Assembly (NCBI RefSeq): GCF_040549465.1
Contig: NZ_JBEPTL010000004.1
Span: 62,001 to 126,000 of the forward strand
Length of the DNA stretch: 64,000 nt
Direction of reading: 5' to 3'
Source of the DNA: Lacisediminihabitans sp040549465
GTDB taxonomy: Bacteria > Actinomycetota > Actinomycetes > Actinomycetales > Microbacteriaceae
Under the pieces are notes generated by a model that searched no databases, had not been told where the DNA came from, and was given only the letters and a program-made list of their open reading frames with translations. The position numbers were made by a program, and so were the translations under genes. Of the stretch, positions 39,594 through 48,418 are shown in pieces (position 1 is the first letter of the stretch; each line of letters begins with the position of its first letter).

Positions 39594-40748
39594 TTGATTA
39601 GCAAGCGTTACTTTGCCGGCGTCGCGATCGCTGCCGCCGTCGCAGTCTCACTCACCGCGTGTGCAGGCAGCAACAGCGGAACTGCCGGGAGCACGAGTTC
39701 GGTGAACGCGAAGACCGCGAAGACCGCGACGAGTGCGAAGGATGTCGGCGGAATGGACGCCCTGGTCAAGGCCGCCAACGCAGAGGGTCAGCTCAACGTC
39801 ATCACCCTCCCGCCGTCGTGGGCCAACTACGGCAAGATCATCGCCGGCTTCGAGAAGAAGTACCCGAAGATCACGATCAACTCCGCGAACCCCGACGGTT
39901 CGAGCGCCGACGAGGTCGCCGCTGCGAAGGCCCAGAAGGGCCAGACGACGGCTCCGGACGTCTTCGACATCGGCACCGCGGTGTTGCAGCAGAATCTCGA
40001 CCTGGTCGCTCCCTACAAGGTGGCCAACTGGGCGGACATCCCCACCGATTTCAAGGATGCTGACGGCAAGTGGTACTACGACTACACCGGCCTCATGTCG
40101 GTCGGCTACGACTCCTCGGTGATCAAGACGGCGCCGAAGAAGATCGACGACCTCCTCGGCTCGGCTTATAAGGGCAAGGTCTCCATCAAGGGCGACCCGA
40201 CCCAGGCCAACGAAGCTGCGAGCGCGGTCTACATGGCGGCGCTGCAGAGCGGTGGCTCGGCCGAAGACATCCAGCAGGGCATCGACTTCTTCGGCAAGCT
40301 CAAGGGCGCCGGTAACTTCCAGGCCGTGACTCCGACCCAGGCGACTGTGGCCTCGGGCGAGACCCCGGTCGTGATCCAGTGGAGCTACAACAACCTCGCC
40401 TGGGGCAAGGCGGGCGGCGCATCGGGCAACGCGAACTTCACGACGGTCGTCTTCCCCGGAACGGCTCTCGGCAGCTACTACAACCAGGCCATCAACGTCG
40501 ACGCTCCGCACCCCGCAGCCGCGCGCCTCTGGGAAGAGTGGATCTACAGTCCAGAGGTGCAGAACCTCTACCTCGCCTCAGGAGCCTACCCGGCCACCCT
40601 CACGGCGATGCAGGACAACAAGAAGGTTGACACGAAGGTTCTGGAGTCCGTGGGGGCGGCACCCAAGGACTTCGCCCAGCTGACCGCGGACCAGGCCACC
40701 AAGGCCGCGACCCTGCTCACCTCCAAGTGGGCTGCGGCGATCGGCTGA
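39594..40748 (+). CDS. ABC transporter substrate-binding lipoprotein (phosphonate)
   Basis: The 384-aa protein has a lipoprotein signal (FAGVAIAAAVAVSLTAC, lipobox LTAC with C23) and a periplasmic-binding fold of the iron/phosphonate-like SBP_bac_6 type. It starts at a TTG with GGAGGATTCC upstream; longer frames would add non-signal sequence. It is followed directly by two permeases and an ATPase. The ligand is presumably 2-aminoethylphosphonate or a related aminophosphonate, from context. Confidence 0.88.
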   Translation: MISKRYFAGVAIAAAVAVSLTACAGSNSGTAGSTSSVNAKTAKTATSAKDVGGMDALVKAANAEGQLNVITLPPSWANYGKIIAGFEKKYPKITINSANPDGSSADEVAAAKAQKGQTTAPDVFDIGTAVLQQNLDLVAPYKVANWADIPTDFKDADGKWYYDYTGLMSVGYDSSVIKTAPKKIDDLLGSAYKGKVSIKGDPTQANEAASAVYMAALQSGGSAEDIQQGIDFFGKLKGAGNFQAVTPTQATVASGETPVVIQWSYNNLAWGKAGGASGNANFTTVVFPGTALGSYYNQAINVDAPHPAAARLWEEWIYSPEVQNLYLASGAYPATLTAMQDNKKVDTKVLESVGAAPKDFAQLTADQATKAATLLTSKWAAAIG

Positions 40749-40755
40749 TCCACGC

Positions 40756-41679
40756 ATGACGACTGTCGCAACTCCGCTTGCGCCAGCTGACACCGCGAGC
40801 GGCGCCGGGGCGAACCCCCGGCGTCGCAGCGTGGTGTGGCTGGGTCTGGTGCCGTTCGCCGCCTACGTGGTGCTCTTCCTGGCCATCCCCGCGATCCTCG
40901 CGGTCGGAAGCGGATTCTTCGACAATGCCGGCGCCTTCACCTTCGCCAACCTCGCGGCCTTCGCCAATCCCAACATCCTGCAGAGCTTCGTCAGTTCGAT
41001 CTGGATCTCGGCCCTCACCGCCTTACTCGGTGCGGTTATCGGGGCTCTCGTCTGCTTCGCTCTCCTCGGCACCAGGCCGGATGGCTTCCTGCGTACCATC
41101 GTGGACTCGGCCAGCAGTGTGCTCGCCCAGTTCGGCGGGGTGATGCTCGCCTTCGCCTTCACCGCGACGATCGGCACGCAGGGTTTCATCACGACGTCTC
41201 TGGTCCATCTCGGTCTCGCCGACAACATCTTCAACAGTTTTGACAACAAGGGCACCTGGATCTACCAGGTGTCGGGGCTCGTCATTCCTTACCTGTACTT
41301 CCAGGTTCCGCTCATGGTGCTCACCTTCATGCCGGCCATGCAGGGACTCAAGACCACCTGGGCCGAGGCCAGCGCCACGCTCGGCGGCTCGCGGTTCACC
41401 TACTGGACCCGCATCGGCATGCCGATCCTGGCCCCGGCGTTCTTCGGCAGCCTCATCCTGCTCTTCGCCAATTCCTTCTCCTCCTATGCGACCGCTGCAG
41501 CGCTCATCTCGCAGGGTGGCATCATCCCGCTCGCCATCCGGCAGCAGCTCACTAGCGAGACCGTCGTCGGTGTCGCGAATGTGGCCGGCGTGCTCGCCCT
41601 CGGCATGGTGGTCGTCATGATCGTGCTGATGACCGCCTACTCCGCCCTTCAGCGCAGGGCATCGAGGTGGCAGCGATGA
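40756..41679 (+). CDS. ABC transporter permease (phosphonate), first
   Basis: The 307-aa protein has about six membrane helices and the BPD_transp_1 signature around EASATLGGSRFTYWTRIGMPILAPAFFGSL. It lies 7 nt after the binding protein and overlaps the second permease by 4 nt. It forms the heterodimeric channel with that permease. Confidence 0.9.
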   Translation: MTTVATPLAPADTASGAGANPRRRSVVWLGLVPFAAYVVLFLAIPAILAVGSGFFDNAGAFTFANLAAFANPNILQSFVSSIWISALTALLGAVIGALVCFALLGTRPDGFLRTIVDSASSVLAQFGGVMLAFAFTATIGTQGFITTSLVHLGLADNIFNSFDNKGTWIYQVSGLVIPYLYFQVPLMVLTFMPAMQGLKTTWAEASATLGGSRFTYWTRIGMPILAPAFFGSLILLFANSFSSYATAAALISQGGIIPLAIRQQLTSETVVGVANVAGVLALGMVVVMIVLMTAYSALQRRASRWQR

Positions 41680-42581
41680 CCGCCGCGGCAGCTGTCCAGA
41701 CCATCACGAGCGAACCGGTGGTCAACCGTCGGCCTCGCGGAGTCGGATCTCGCGGGTTCGCAGCGGAACCGGGCAAGGTCACCCGATGGATCATTCTCGG
41801 CGTGGTGGGAATCGTCTTCCTGATCCCGATTCTCGCGATGATCGAGTTCTCCCTCCGTCTCGGCCAGCGCATCGACGGGGTGCAGAAGTACACCTTTTCC
41901 CACTACACGGCCGTCTTCGATCCCGCGAACTCCGCAGGGTACGAGAACCTCTTCCAGGGCATCACCAACTCGCTCGGCATCTGTCTGCTGACGGTCGCGA
42001 TCGTGCTGGTGCTGCTTCTGCCGACGATGATCCTTGTGGAGCTCAAGTATCCGAAGCTCCGCGCGCTGCTCGAGTTCGTCTGCATCATCCCGGTCACGAT
42101 CCCGTCGATCGTGCTGGTCGTCGGTTTTGTTCCGGTCTACTCCGTCGTCGCCTCGATCTTCGGCAGCTATCCGTGGACGATGGCTTTCGCCGTCGGCATC
42201 ATCGTGCTGCCCTACGCCTACCGGCCGATCGCGGCCAACCTCGCCGCTGTCGAGGTGATCATCCTCAGCGAGGCAAGCCGTTCGCTCGGCGCCGGTTGGG
42301 GGAGCGTGCTGTGGCGCGTCATCCTGCCGAACCTACGGCGCGGCATCCTCTCCTCCTGCTTCATCACCATCGCGGTGGTGCTCGGCGAGTACACGATCGC
42401 GTCGTTCCTCAGCCAGAACACCTTCCAGACCGCGCTCATCCTCGTGCAGCACACCGATCCCTACGTCGCCGTGATCTTCGCGCTGTTGGCGTTGATTCTC
42501 GCCTTCGTTCTTCTCCTCATCATCGGCCGCATCGGCTCCGCTTCCCCCGGCGGATTCAGGCGCAAACGGAGGTCAGCATGA
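41676..42581 (+). CDS. ABC transporter permease (phosphonate), second
   Basis: The 301-aa protein has six membrane helices and the EAA-like loop EASRSLGAGWGSVLWRVILPNLRRGILSS. The ATG at 41676 overlaps the first permease stop by 4 nt and is preferred over an upstream GTG. It overlaps the ATPase start by 4 nt. Partner of the first permease. Confidence 0.9.
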   Translation: MTAAAAVQTITSEPVVNRRPRGVGSRGFAAEPGKVTRWIILGVVGIVFLIPILAMIEFSLRLGQRIDGVQKYTFSHYTAVFDPANSAGYENLFQGITNSLGICLLTVAIVLVLLLPTMILVELKYPKLRALLEFVCIIPVTIPSIVLVVGFVPVYSVVASIFGSYPWTMAFAVGIIVLPYAYRPIAANLAAVEVIILSEASRSLGAGWGSVLWRVILPNLRRGILSSCFITIAVVLGEYTIASFLSQNTFQTALILVQHTDPYVAVIFALLALILAFVLLLIIGRIGSASPGGFRRKRRSA

Positions 42582-43657
42582 CAGTCACCACAGCGGGAAC
42601 CGCCCAGTCCAGCCTCGCCACCCGAGAGGGTGCAACAGTCGAACTGCGCAACGTGATCAAGGATTACGCGGGCCATCGCGCCCTCACCGGTGTGAACCTC
42701 TCGATGGCGCCAGGCGAGTTCATCGCGCTGCTCGGCCCCTCCGGCTGCGGCAAGACGACGGTGCTGCGGGCGCTCTCGGGACTCGAGAGCATCTCCGAAG
42801 GCCGCATCCTCATCGATGGCGTGGACGTCGCCCACACACCTGTCAACAAGCGCGACATCGGCATGGTCTTCCAGGCCTACTCGCTCTTCCCGCACATGAC
42901 AGTGACGCAGAACGTCGAATTCGGCCTGCAGATGCGCAAAGTGGATGCCGCCAGCCGGCGAACCCGGGCGGCAGAAGCCCTGGAGATGGTCGGTCTCGGC
43001 CACCTCGGCGCGCGCTACGCCCACCAGCTCTCCGGTGGACAACAGCAGCGGGTCGCCCTGGCGAGGGCCCTCGTCACCCGCCCGCGCGTGCTTCTGCTGG
43101 ATGAACCGCTGTCGGCGCTCGACGCCAAGGTGCGCGTGCAGCTCCGTGACGAGATCCGCCGCATCCAGACGGATCTCGGCATCACGACACTCTTCGTCAC
43201 CCACGACCAGGAGGAGGCGCTCGCCGTCGCCGACCGGGTCGCCGTCATGCGCGACGGCAACATCGAGCAGGTCGGTTCACCGGAGGACCTCTACACGCAG
43301 CCCGCGACCTCCTTCGTGGCGACCTTCGTCGGGCTCAGCAACGCCGTCGAGGGCGAGCTGGTGGGCGATGCGGTCTCGGTGTTCGGCCGGACGCTTCCGC
43401 TCCTCGGAACCGGTCCGAAGAACGGGCCGGTCACGGCTTTCATCCGCCCTGAAGACATCGCACTCTCCACCGCGGGCATCCCCGCGACGGTCGTCGTGTC
43501 GAGCTTTCTCGGATCGCTGCGACGCACCCAGGTCCGGCTGGACGACGGCACCCTGCTGTTTGTGCAGCATGACGTGCGCACCCGCCCGATCACGGGGGAG
43601 ATCGTGCACCTCGAACTCACCGGACAGCCGGTCGCCGTGAGCGCGCGAGAGGCCTGA
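42578..43657 (+). CDS. ABC transporter ATP-binding protein (phosphonate)
   Basis: The 359-aa protein has Walker A GPSGCGKTT (53-61), Q-loop VFQAYSLFPH, signature LSGGQQQR, Walker B RVLLLDEPLSALD and a C-terminal TOBE-like part (TAFIRPEDIALS, LVVQH-like). This is the PotA/FbpC type that powers iron, polyamine and phosphonate importers. It closes the uptake operon. Confidence 0.93.
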   Translation: MTVTTAGTAQSSLATREGATVELRNVIKDYAGHRALTGVNLSMAPGEFIALLGPSGCGKTTVLRALSGLESISEGRILIDGVDVAHTPVNKRDIGMVFQAYSLFPHMTVTQNVEFGLQMRKVDAASRRTRAAEALEMVGLGHLGARYAHQLSGGQQQRVALARALVTRPRVLLLDEPLSALDAKVRVQLRDEIRRIQTDLGITTLFVTHDQEEALAVADRVAVMRDGNIEQVGSPEDLYTQPATSFVATFVGLSNAVEGELVGDAVSVFGRTLPLLGTGPKNGPVTAFIRPEDIALSTAGIPATVVVSSFLGSLRRTQVRLDDGTLLFVQHDVRTRPITGEIVHLELTGQPVAVSAREA

Positions 43658-43688
43658 ATCCATACCGCTCGGCGTATACACGCAGACG

Positions 43689-43694
43689 TAGACT
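43689..43694 (+). promoter_or_regulatory. -10 box of leaderless AI-2E family gene
   Basis: TAGACT ends 6 nt before the GTG start, with no Shine-Dalgarno sequence between. The geometry fits a leaderless transcript. The -35 region is weak. Confidence 0.45.
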
Positions 43695-43700
43695 GACCGG

Positions 43701-44876
43701 GTGACGTTCGGACGGCGAAAGACAGCATCTGCTCGGCTCGTTCCTGACGAAGTCGAGACAGCGAAGAAACGGGCTGACGCCTCCGTGCCGGTCGGCATGC
43801 GGATAGCGGGCGCCTGGTCATGGCGCATTCTTGCGATTCTGGCCGTCGTCGCGGTGTTCATCTTCCTGGTCAGCCAACTGCGCGAGATCGTGGTGCCGTT
43901 CATGGTGGCGATACTGTTGGCCGCGCTGCTCGTGCCGTTCGTGCAGTTCCTGCAGCGCCACCGCTGGCCGAAATGGCTGGCTGTCGCGGTGGCCGAGATC
44001 AGTCTCATCGCCATCGTCTCCGGCCTCGTGGTGTTGGTCGTGCTGCAGGTTCGCAGCGGCTTCCCCGACCTGCAGAAGCAGACGGTGCAGGCCTATGCCG
44101 ACCTCAAACAATCCCTGCTCGATTCGCCGCTGCACCTCACCAACGCCGACATCAACAACTATCTCGGCCAGGCGCTGGCCGCGATTCAGAAAGACAGCCA
44201 GGCTCTCATCTCCGGCGCCGTCTCCGTCGGATCCTCCGCCGGCCATTTCCTCGCCGGCCTGCTGCTGACACTGTTCGCCACCCTGTTCATGCTCATCGAT
44301 GGCAAAGGCATCTGGCGCTGGTTCGTGCGGCTCTTCCCGCGCAAAGCGCGTGCAGCCTTCGACAGCTCGGGCCGGGTGGGCTGGGTCACCCTCACCAACT
44401 TCGTGCGGGTGCAGATCTTCGTCGCCTTCGTCGACGCCGTCGGCATCGGTCTTGGCGCCTACATCCTCGGGCTCTTCTTCGGCGGGTTTCCGCTGGTCAT
44501 TCCGATCGCGGTGGCGGTCTTCCTCGGCTCCTTCATCCCCGTGGTCGGCGCCGTGCTCACCGGAGTGCTCGCCGTCTTCGTGGCGCTGATCTACCTCAAT
44601 CCGTTCGCCGCCCTCCTCATGCTCGCCGTCGTCATCCTGGTGCAGCAGATCGAAGGCCACATTCTCCAGCCCTTCATCATGGGAAACGCTGTGAAGGTTC
44701 ATCCACTCGCCGTGGTCTTCGCGGTCGCGGCGGGCGGATTCCTCGCAGGCATTCCCGGCGCGCTCTTCGCGGTTCCCGTGGTCGCGACAGTCAACGTGAT
44801 GACCAACTACGTTGCCCGCGGGGAGTGGCGCACGAACCCTGACCCGACGCTGAAGGATGCCCTGCGCGATGCCTGA
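43701..44876 (+). CDS. AI-2E family transporter
   Basis: The 391-aa protein has eight membrane helices and the family core: LREIVVPFMVAILLAALLVPFVQFLQ, LLLTLFATLFMLIDGKGIWRW, PLVIPIAVAVFLGSFIPVVGAVLTG, QQIEGHILQPFIMGNAVKVHPLAVV. The family (COG0628, PerM/YdiK) contains permeases with varied or unknown cargo, including Na/H antiport and autoinducer export. The start is GTG. It overlaps ilvA. Confidence 0.9.
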   Translation: MTFGRRKTASARLVPDEVETAKKRADASVPVGMRIAGAWSWRILAILAVVAVFIFLVSQLREIVVPFMVAILLAALLVPFVQFLQRHRWPKWLAVAVAEISLIAIVSGLVVLVVLQVRSGFPDLQKQTVQAYADLKQSLLDSPLHLTNADINNYLGQALAAIQKDSQALISGAVSVGSSAGHFLAGLLLTLFATLFMLIDGKGIWRWFVRLFPRKARAAFDSSGRVGWVTLTNFVRVQIFVAFVDAVGIGLGAYILGLFFGGFPLVIPIAVAVFLGSFIPVVGAVLTGVLAVFVALIYLNPFAALLMLAVVILVQQIEGHILQPFIMGNAVKVHPLAVVFAVAAGGFLAGIPGALFAVPVVATVNVMTNYVARGEWRTNPDPTLKDALRDA

Positions 44877-46107
44877 GACCACACTGGCCGGTCCAACTCT
44901 GGCCGACTTCGAACGTGCAAGGGGCGTCGTCTCCCGCGTCGCCGAGGTCACGCCGATGGAGAGTTCGCACTACCTCGCCGAGTTGCTCGGCTCCCCGGTA
45001 CATCTCAAGTGCGAGAATCTGCAGCGCACGGGGTCATACAAAATTCGTGGGGCCTACAACCGTCTCGCGCAGCTCAGCGACGAGGAGAAGGCCAGGGGGG
45101 TGGTCGCAGCATCCGCCGGGAATCACGCCCAGGGGGTCGCCTTCGCCGCCCGTGAGCTCGGCATCGCTGCCACGATCTTCATGCCCATCGGTGTCGCGCT
45201 GCCGAAGTTGCAGGCTACCCGCAACTATGGCGCCGATGTCGTGTTGCGCGGTCACACCGTCGAAGAGCCGCTGCGTGCTGCCGCCGAATTCGCGGCATCC
45301 ACCGGTGCGGTGCTCATCCCGCCCTTCGACCACAGGGATGTCGTGGCAGGCCAGGGAACGCTGGGTCTCGAGATTCTCGACCAGGTGCCCGATCTCGACA
45401 CCGTCATCGTTCCGATCGGCGGCGGTGGACTCATCGCCGGGGTCGCCAGTGCCCTCAAGCAGCGTTTCGCGCTGAAGGGTCGCACGGTGCGCATCATCGG
45501 CGTGCAGGCCGAGAATGCGGCCGCCTACCCGGTCTCGCTGCGCAACGGAGTCTCGACTGAGATCACCATCACGCCGACCATCGCCGACGGTATCGCCGTG
45601 AGCAAACCGGGCATGCTCAACTTCGACATCATCAAAGACGCGGTGGACGAAGTGATCACCGTGACCGACGACGACATCGCCAGGGCGATGCTCGTGCTGC
45701 TCGAGCGCGCGAAGCTCGTGGTCGAGCCTGCCGGAGCAGTGTCGGTGGCGGCCATCATGACCGGGCAGGTACTGAACGCCGGCACCACGGTGGCCATCCT
45801 CAGCGGAGGCAACATCGACCCGCTCGTGATGGAACGCGTGATCTCCCGCGGGCTCGCGGCATCCGACCGCTATCTGAAACTGCGGCTGCTGCTGCCCGAC
45901 CGTCCGGGCCAGCTGGCGCGGATCGCCGAACTTATCTCCGAAGCGAACGCCAACGTAGTCGAGGTGCTGCACACTCGCCATGGCCGCAACGCGCTGATCA
46001 GCGATGTCGAGATCGAACTGAGCGTGGAGACACGGGGACCGGAACACGTCGAACGGGTTCTCGGGCATCTCATCGAGGCCGGCTATGACCCCCGGGTGGA
46101 CTTCTAG
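44869..46107 (+). CDS. ilvA: Threonine ammonia-lyase with ACT domain
   Basis: The 412-aa protein has a PLP fold with Lys58 in RTGSYKIRGAYN, a SAGNHAQGVA phosphate-binding loop, VPIGGGGLIAG, and a single C-terminal ACT domain (LRLLLPDRPGQLARIAELISEANANVVEVLH, about 327-405). That layout matches the single-ACT IlvA/TdcB group (TIGR01127). It deaminates threonine to 2-oxobutanoate. The ATG at 44869 overlaps the AI-2E gene by 8 nt and has AAGGA upstream. Confidence 0.93.
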   Translation: MPETTLAGPTLADFERARGVVSRVAEVTPMESSHYLAELLGSPVHLKCENLQRTGSYKIRGAYNRLAQLSDEEKARGVVAASAGNHAQGVAFAARELGIAATIFMPIGVALPKLQATRNYGADVVLRGHTVEEPLRAAAEFAASTGAVLIPPFDHRDVVAGQGTLGLEILDQVPDLDTVIVPIGGGGLIAGVASALKQRFALKGRTVRIIGVQAENAAAYPVSLRNGVSTEITITPTIADGIAVSKPGMLNFDIIKDAVDEVITVTDDDIARAMLVLLERAKLVVEPAGAVSVAAIMTGQVLNAGTTVAILSGGNIDPLVMERVISRGLAASDRYLKLRLLLPDRPGQLARIAELISEANANVVEVLHTRHGRNALISDVEIELSVETRGPEHVERVLGHLIEAGYDPRVDF

Positions 46108-46110
46108 CCG

Positions 46111-46605
46111 TTACGGAGCGTAGGTATCGACCTTTTCGATCTCGACGCTGATCTCCTTGCCGTTCGGCGCGATGTAGCTCGTGGTCTCGCCGACCCGATG
46201 GCCGAGGATCGCGGTGCCGAGAGGGCTGCCCTCGCTATAGACGTCGAGGTCGCTGCTCTCTTCTCCCACGATCTCGCGGCTGCCGAGCAGGAAGACGCTG
46301 CGCTCGCCAAGGATCTTCGCGGTGACGACGGTTCCCGACTGCACGATTCCGGTGTTGGCCGGGGCATCGCCGACCTTCGCGTGACGCAGCAGCTCGGTGA
46401 GAACGCGGATGCGGGCCTCGATCTTGCCCTGCTCCTCCTTGGCGGCGTGGTAGCCGCCGTTCTCCTTCAGGTCGCCTTCTTCGCGGGCGGACTCGATCCT
46501 CTTCGCGATCTCGGTTCTGCCTTCGTTCGACAGCTGCTCGAGTTCTGCACTGCGGCGGTCGAACGCTTCCTGGGTCAGCCAGGTATCGGTTGTCTCGTTG
46601 GACAC
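46111..46605 (-). CDS. greA: Transcription elongation factor GreA
   Basis: The 164-aa protein has a GreA N-terminal coiled coil (LTQEAFDRRSAELEQL, AREEGDLKENGGYHAAKEEQGKIEARIRVL, with DLKEN at its tip) and the FKBP-like C-terminal domain (PLGTAILGHRVGETTSYIAPNGKEISVEI). It rescues backtracked RNA polymerase. The start is GTG with AGGAG. Five 16-bp repeats lie upstream. Confidence 0.96.
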   Translation of the reverse strand: MSNETTDTWLTQEAFDRRSAELEQLSNEGRTEIAKRIESAREEGDLKENGGYHAAKEEQGKIEARIRVLTELLRHAKVGDAPANTGIVQSGTVVTAKILGERSVFLLGSREIVGEESSDLDVYSEGSPLGTAILGHRVGETTSYIAPNGKEISVEIEKVDTYAP

Positions 46606-46646
46606 GTTGCGCTCCTAGGGGTGGACGATCCGGCGCATGGCTGCAG

Positions 46647-46726
46647 GTTTCTTAGAACTGAGTTTTCTTAGAACTGAGTTTTCTTAGAACTGAGTTTTCT
46701 TAGAACTGAGTTTTCTTAGAACTGAG
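46647..46726 (-). repeat. Five 16-bp tandem repeats upstream of greA
   Basis: The unit TTTTCTTAGAACTGAG occurs five times head to tail (first copy with one change). It lies 42 nt upstream of the greA GTG and likely within or just upstream of its promoter. Confidence 0.9.
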
Positions 46727-46749
46727 CAGCGCGACCGGGATAAAGAAAT

Positions 46750-46773
46750 GAGACCGGCCGCTCGGCCGGTCTC
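46750..46773 (-). terminator. Terminator of the DUF4307 gene
   Basis: GAGACCGGCC and GGCCGGTCTC form a 10-bp stem with a 4-nt loop, followed on the minus strand by ATTTCTTTAT. It lies 18 nt after the stop codon of the DUF4307 gene and separates it from greA. Confidence 0.75.
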
Positions 46774-46790
46774 TGTATCGAAATGACAGT

Positions 46791-47216
46791 TTAGGTCAGC
46801 CAGCAGCGGTAGATCAACCCGGTTACGCCGAGTTCCGAGCTACGAACGGTCTGGGTGTGCGATGTCGTATACCTGGTGGATGCCGCAACCTTGACCACAC
46901 GCCAGCCCACGATGGCGTGAGCGTCGTTCTGTACCTGCAGGGCGCAGCTGGCCGTGCTGCCCACCGGCATCGACACCTGGTAGCTCACGCTGACCGTGCG
47001 GTCGTCGATGATTCTGTTGCCTTTGTCTTCGGCGTCGATGGAGCTTCCGGCCTGGTCGAGGCCGGCCCAGATCACCCAGGCCACGATCACGATCCCGCAG
47101 GCGATTCCCGCCACCAGGTAGATCAGGCGATCGCGTCGCTTCTTCTCCGGGGTGCGACCATAGCGCGCGTTGAGAGCGGCGGCATCCGGTCGATCGACCC
47201 GGTCGGTGGCGGTCAT
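46791..47216 (-). CDS. DUF4307 membrane protein
   Basis: The 141-aa protein has a basic N-terminus (AALNARYGRTPEKKRRDRLIYLV), one membrane helix (about 33-53) and an outer domain with cysteines (GSTASCALQVQND, LIYRCWL). This is the DUF4307 family, next to greA and mca as in mycobacteria (Rv1081c). The ATG at 47216 has AAGGA upstream. Confidence 0.85.
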   Translation of the reverse strand: MTATDRVDRPDAAALNARYGRTPEKKRRDRLIYLVAGIACGIVIVAWVIWAGLDQAGSSIDAEDKGNRIIDDRTVSVSYQVSMPVGSTASCALQVQNDAHAIVGWRVVKVAASTRYTTSHTQTVRSSELGVTGLIYRCWLT

Positions 47217-47276
47217 GACAACATCCTTGGCGATTAGTCTTGAAGGCAAGGTTATCCGCTACAACCAAGGAGTTCG

Positions 47277-48155
47277 GTGACACTGCGCCTGCTTGCCGTG
47301 CATGCCCATCCCGACGACGAGTCGAGCAAGGGTGCAGGTACCTATGCTTACTACCGTTCACGCGGTGATGAGGTCATGGTCGTCAGCTGTACGGGTGGCG
47401 AGCGGGGCGACATCCAGAACCCGGCGCTCGAAGCCACAGCGATGGCCGACCGCGACATGGCGGGCCTTCGCCGCATCGAGATGGCGAGGGCCCAGACGCT
47501 CGTCGGCTTCGAGCATCGCTGGCTCGGCTACCAGGATTCTGGTCTCCCTCAGAATGACGAGACGGTGCCGGTGAACAGCTTCGCCCTCATCCCGCTCGAA
47601 ATCTCGGCTGAGCCGCTGGTGAAGATTATCCGTGAGTATCGGCCGCAGGTGCTCGTGACCTACGACGAGACCGGCGGGTACCCGCATCCGGACCATATCC
47701 GCACCCACGAGATCTCCGTGTACGCCTTCGACGCCGCGGCGGATGCGACACGGTACCCGGATGCTGGCGAGCCGTGGCAGATCTCCAAGGTCTACTACGA
47801 CCGCATCTTCAACTTCCCGCGCATCGATGCGATGTACCAGTCTCTCCTCGCGGCCGAACCGGAATCACCGTTGCTCGAACAGTTGGCCGACGTCCGAGGG
47901 TGGATGCAGGACCGCCCGAGTCTCGCGACCTCTCAGGTTCCGGTGGGAGAGTTTCTCGAGGTGCGCGACGACGCTCTCCGCTCTCACGCCAGCCAGGTGG
48001 CTCCGGACAGTTCCTTCTTCTTCTGGCCGAACGCCCTGCAGCGTGCGGCGTGGCCATTCGAAGACTTCCAGCTGGCGAAATCCCTCGTCGAGACAAGCCT
48101 TCCCGAGACCGACCTCTTCGCCGGTATCGCCAACGATTCCCAAGGAACAGCATGA
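47277..48155 (+). CDS. mca: Mycothiol S-conjugate amidase
   Basis: The 292-aa protein has the LmbE-like zinc motif HPDDE (11-15), SCTGGERGDIQNP, LGYQDSG and GYPHPDHIRTH. It matches Mca, which cleaves mycothiol-drug conjugates to give mercapturic acids, an actinobacteria-specific detoxification. The start is GTG with AAGGAG. It is divergent from the DUF4307 gene and overlaps the next gene by 4 nt. Confidence 0.95.
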   Translation: MTLRLLAVHAHPDDESSKGAGTYAYYRSRGDEVMVVSCTGGERGDIQNPALEATAMADRDMAGLRRIEMARAQTLVGFEHRWLGYQDSGLPQNDETVPVNSFALIPLEISAEPLVKIIREYRPQVLVTYDETGGYPHPDHIRTHEISVYAFDAAADATRYPDAGEPWQISKVYYDRIFNFPRIDAMYQSLLAAEPESPLLEQLADVRGWMQDRPSLATSQVPVGEFLEVRDDALRSHASQVAPDSSFFFWPNALQRAAWPFEDFQLAKSLVETSLPETDLFAGIANDSQGTA

Positions 48156-48403
48156 ACGCGATCGTGTTCGCCATCATCCAGACGGCGACCGGCACCCCAC
48201 AGCCGAACTTCGACGAGACCTCTGTCACGCCGGGCTGGGTGGGATTCGCGATCACCTTCGGTGTGGCCGCGATTGTGGTGTTGCTCTGCATCGACCTGGT
48301 GCGTCGCGTGAGGCGGGTGCGCTACCGCGGTGAGATCCGCGAGCAACTCGAGGCCGAGCGTGCCACAGCAGAACGCGGGGGAGCCTCGAAGCCCCACGAT
48401 TAG
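48152..48403 (+). CDS. Small membrane protein after mca
   Basis: The 83-aa protein has one membrane helix (WVGFAITFGVAAIVVLLCIDLV, about 29-50) and a charged cytoplasmic tail (RRVRRVRYRGEIREQLEAE). It corresponds in place and type to the small membrane gene that follows mca in mycobacteria (Rv1083). The start overlaps mca by 4 nt and has AAGGAA. Confidence 0.75.
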   Translation: MNAIVFAIIQTATGTPQPNFDETSVTPGWVGFAITFGVAAIVVLLCIDLVRRVRRVRYRGEIREQLEAERATAERGGASKPHD

Positions 48404-48418
48404 CTTCTGGGCGCCGCG

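Noticed and set aside
43818..44951. 377-aa minus-strand ORF
   Set aside because: Antisense to the AI-2E gene with His/Asp/Glu-rich composition.
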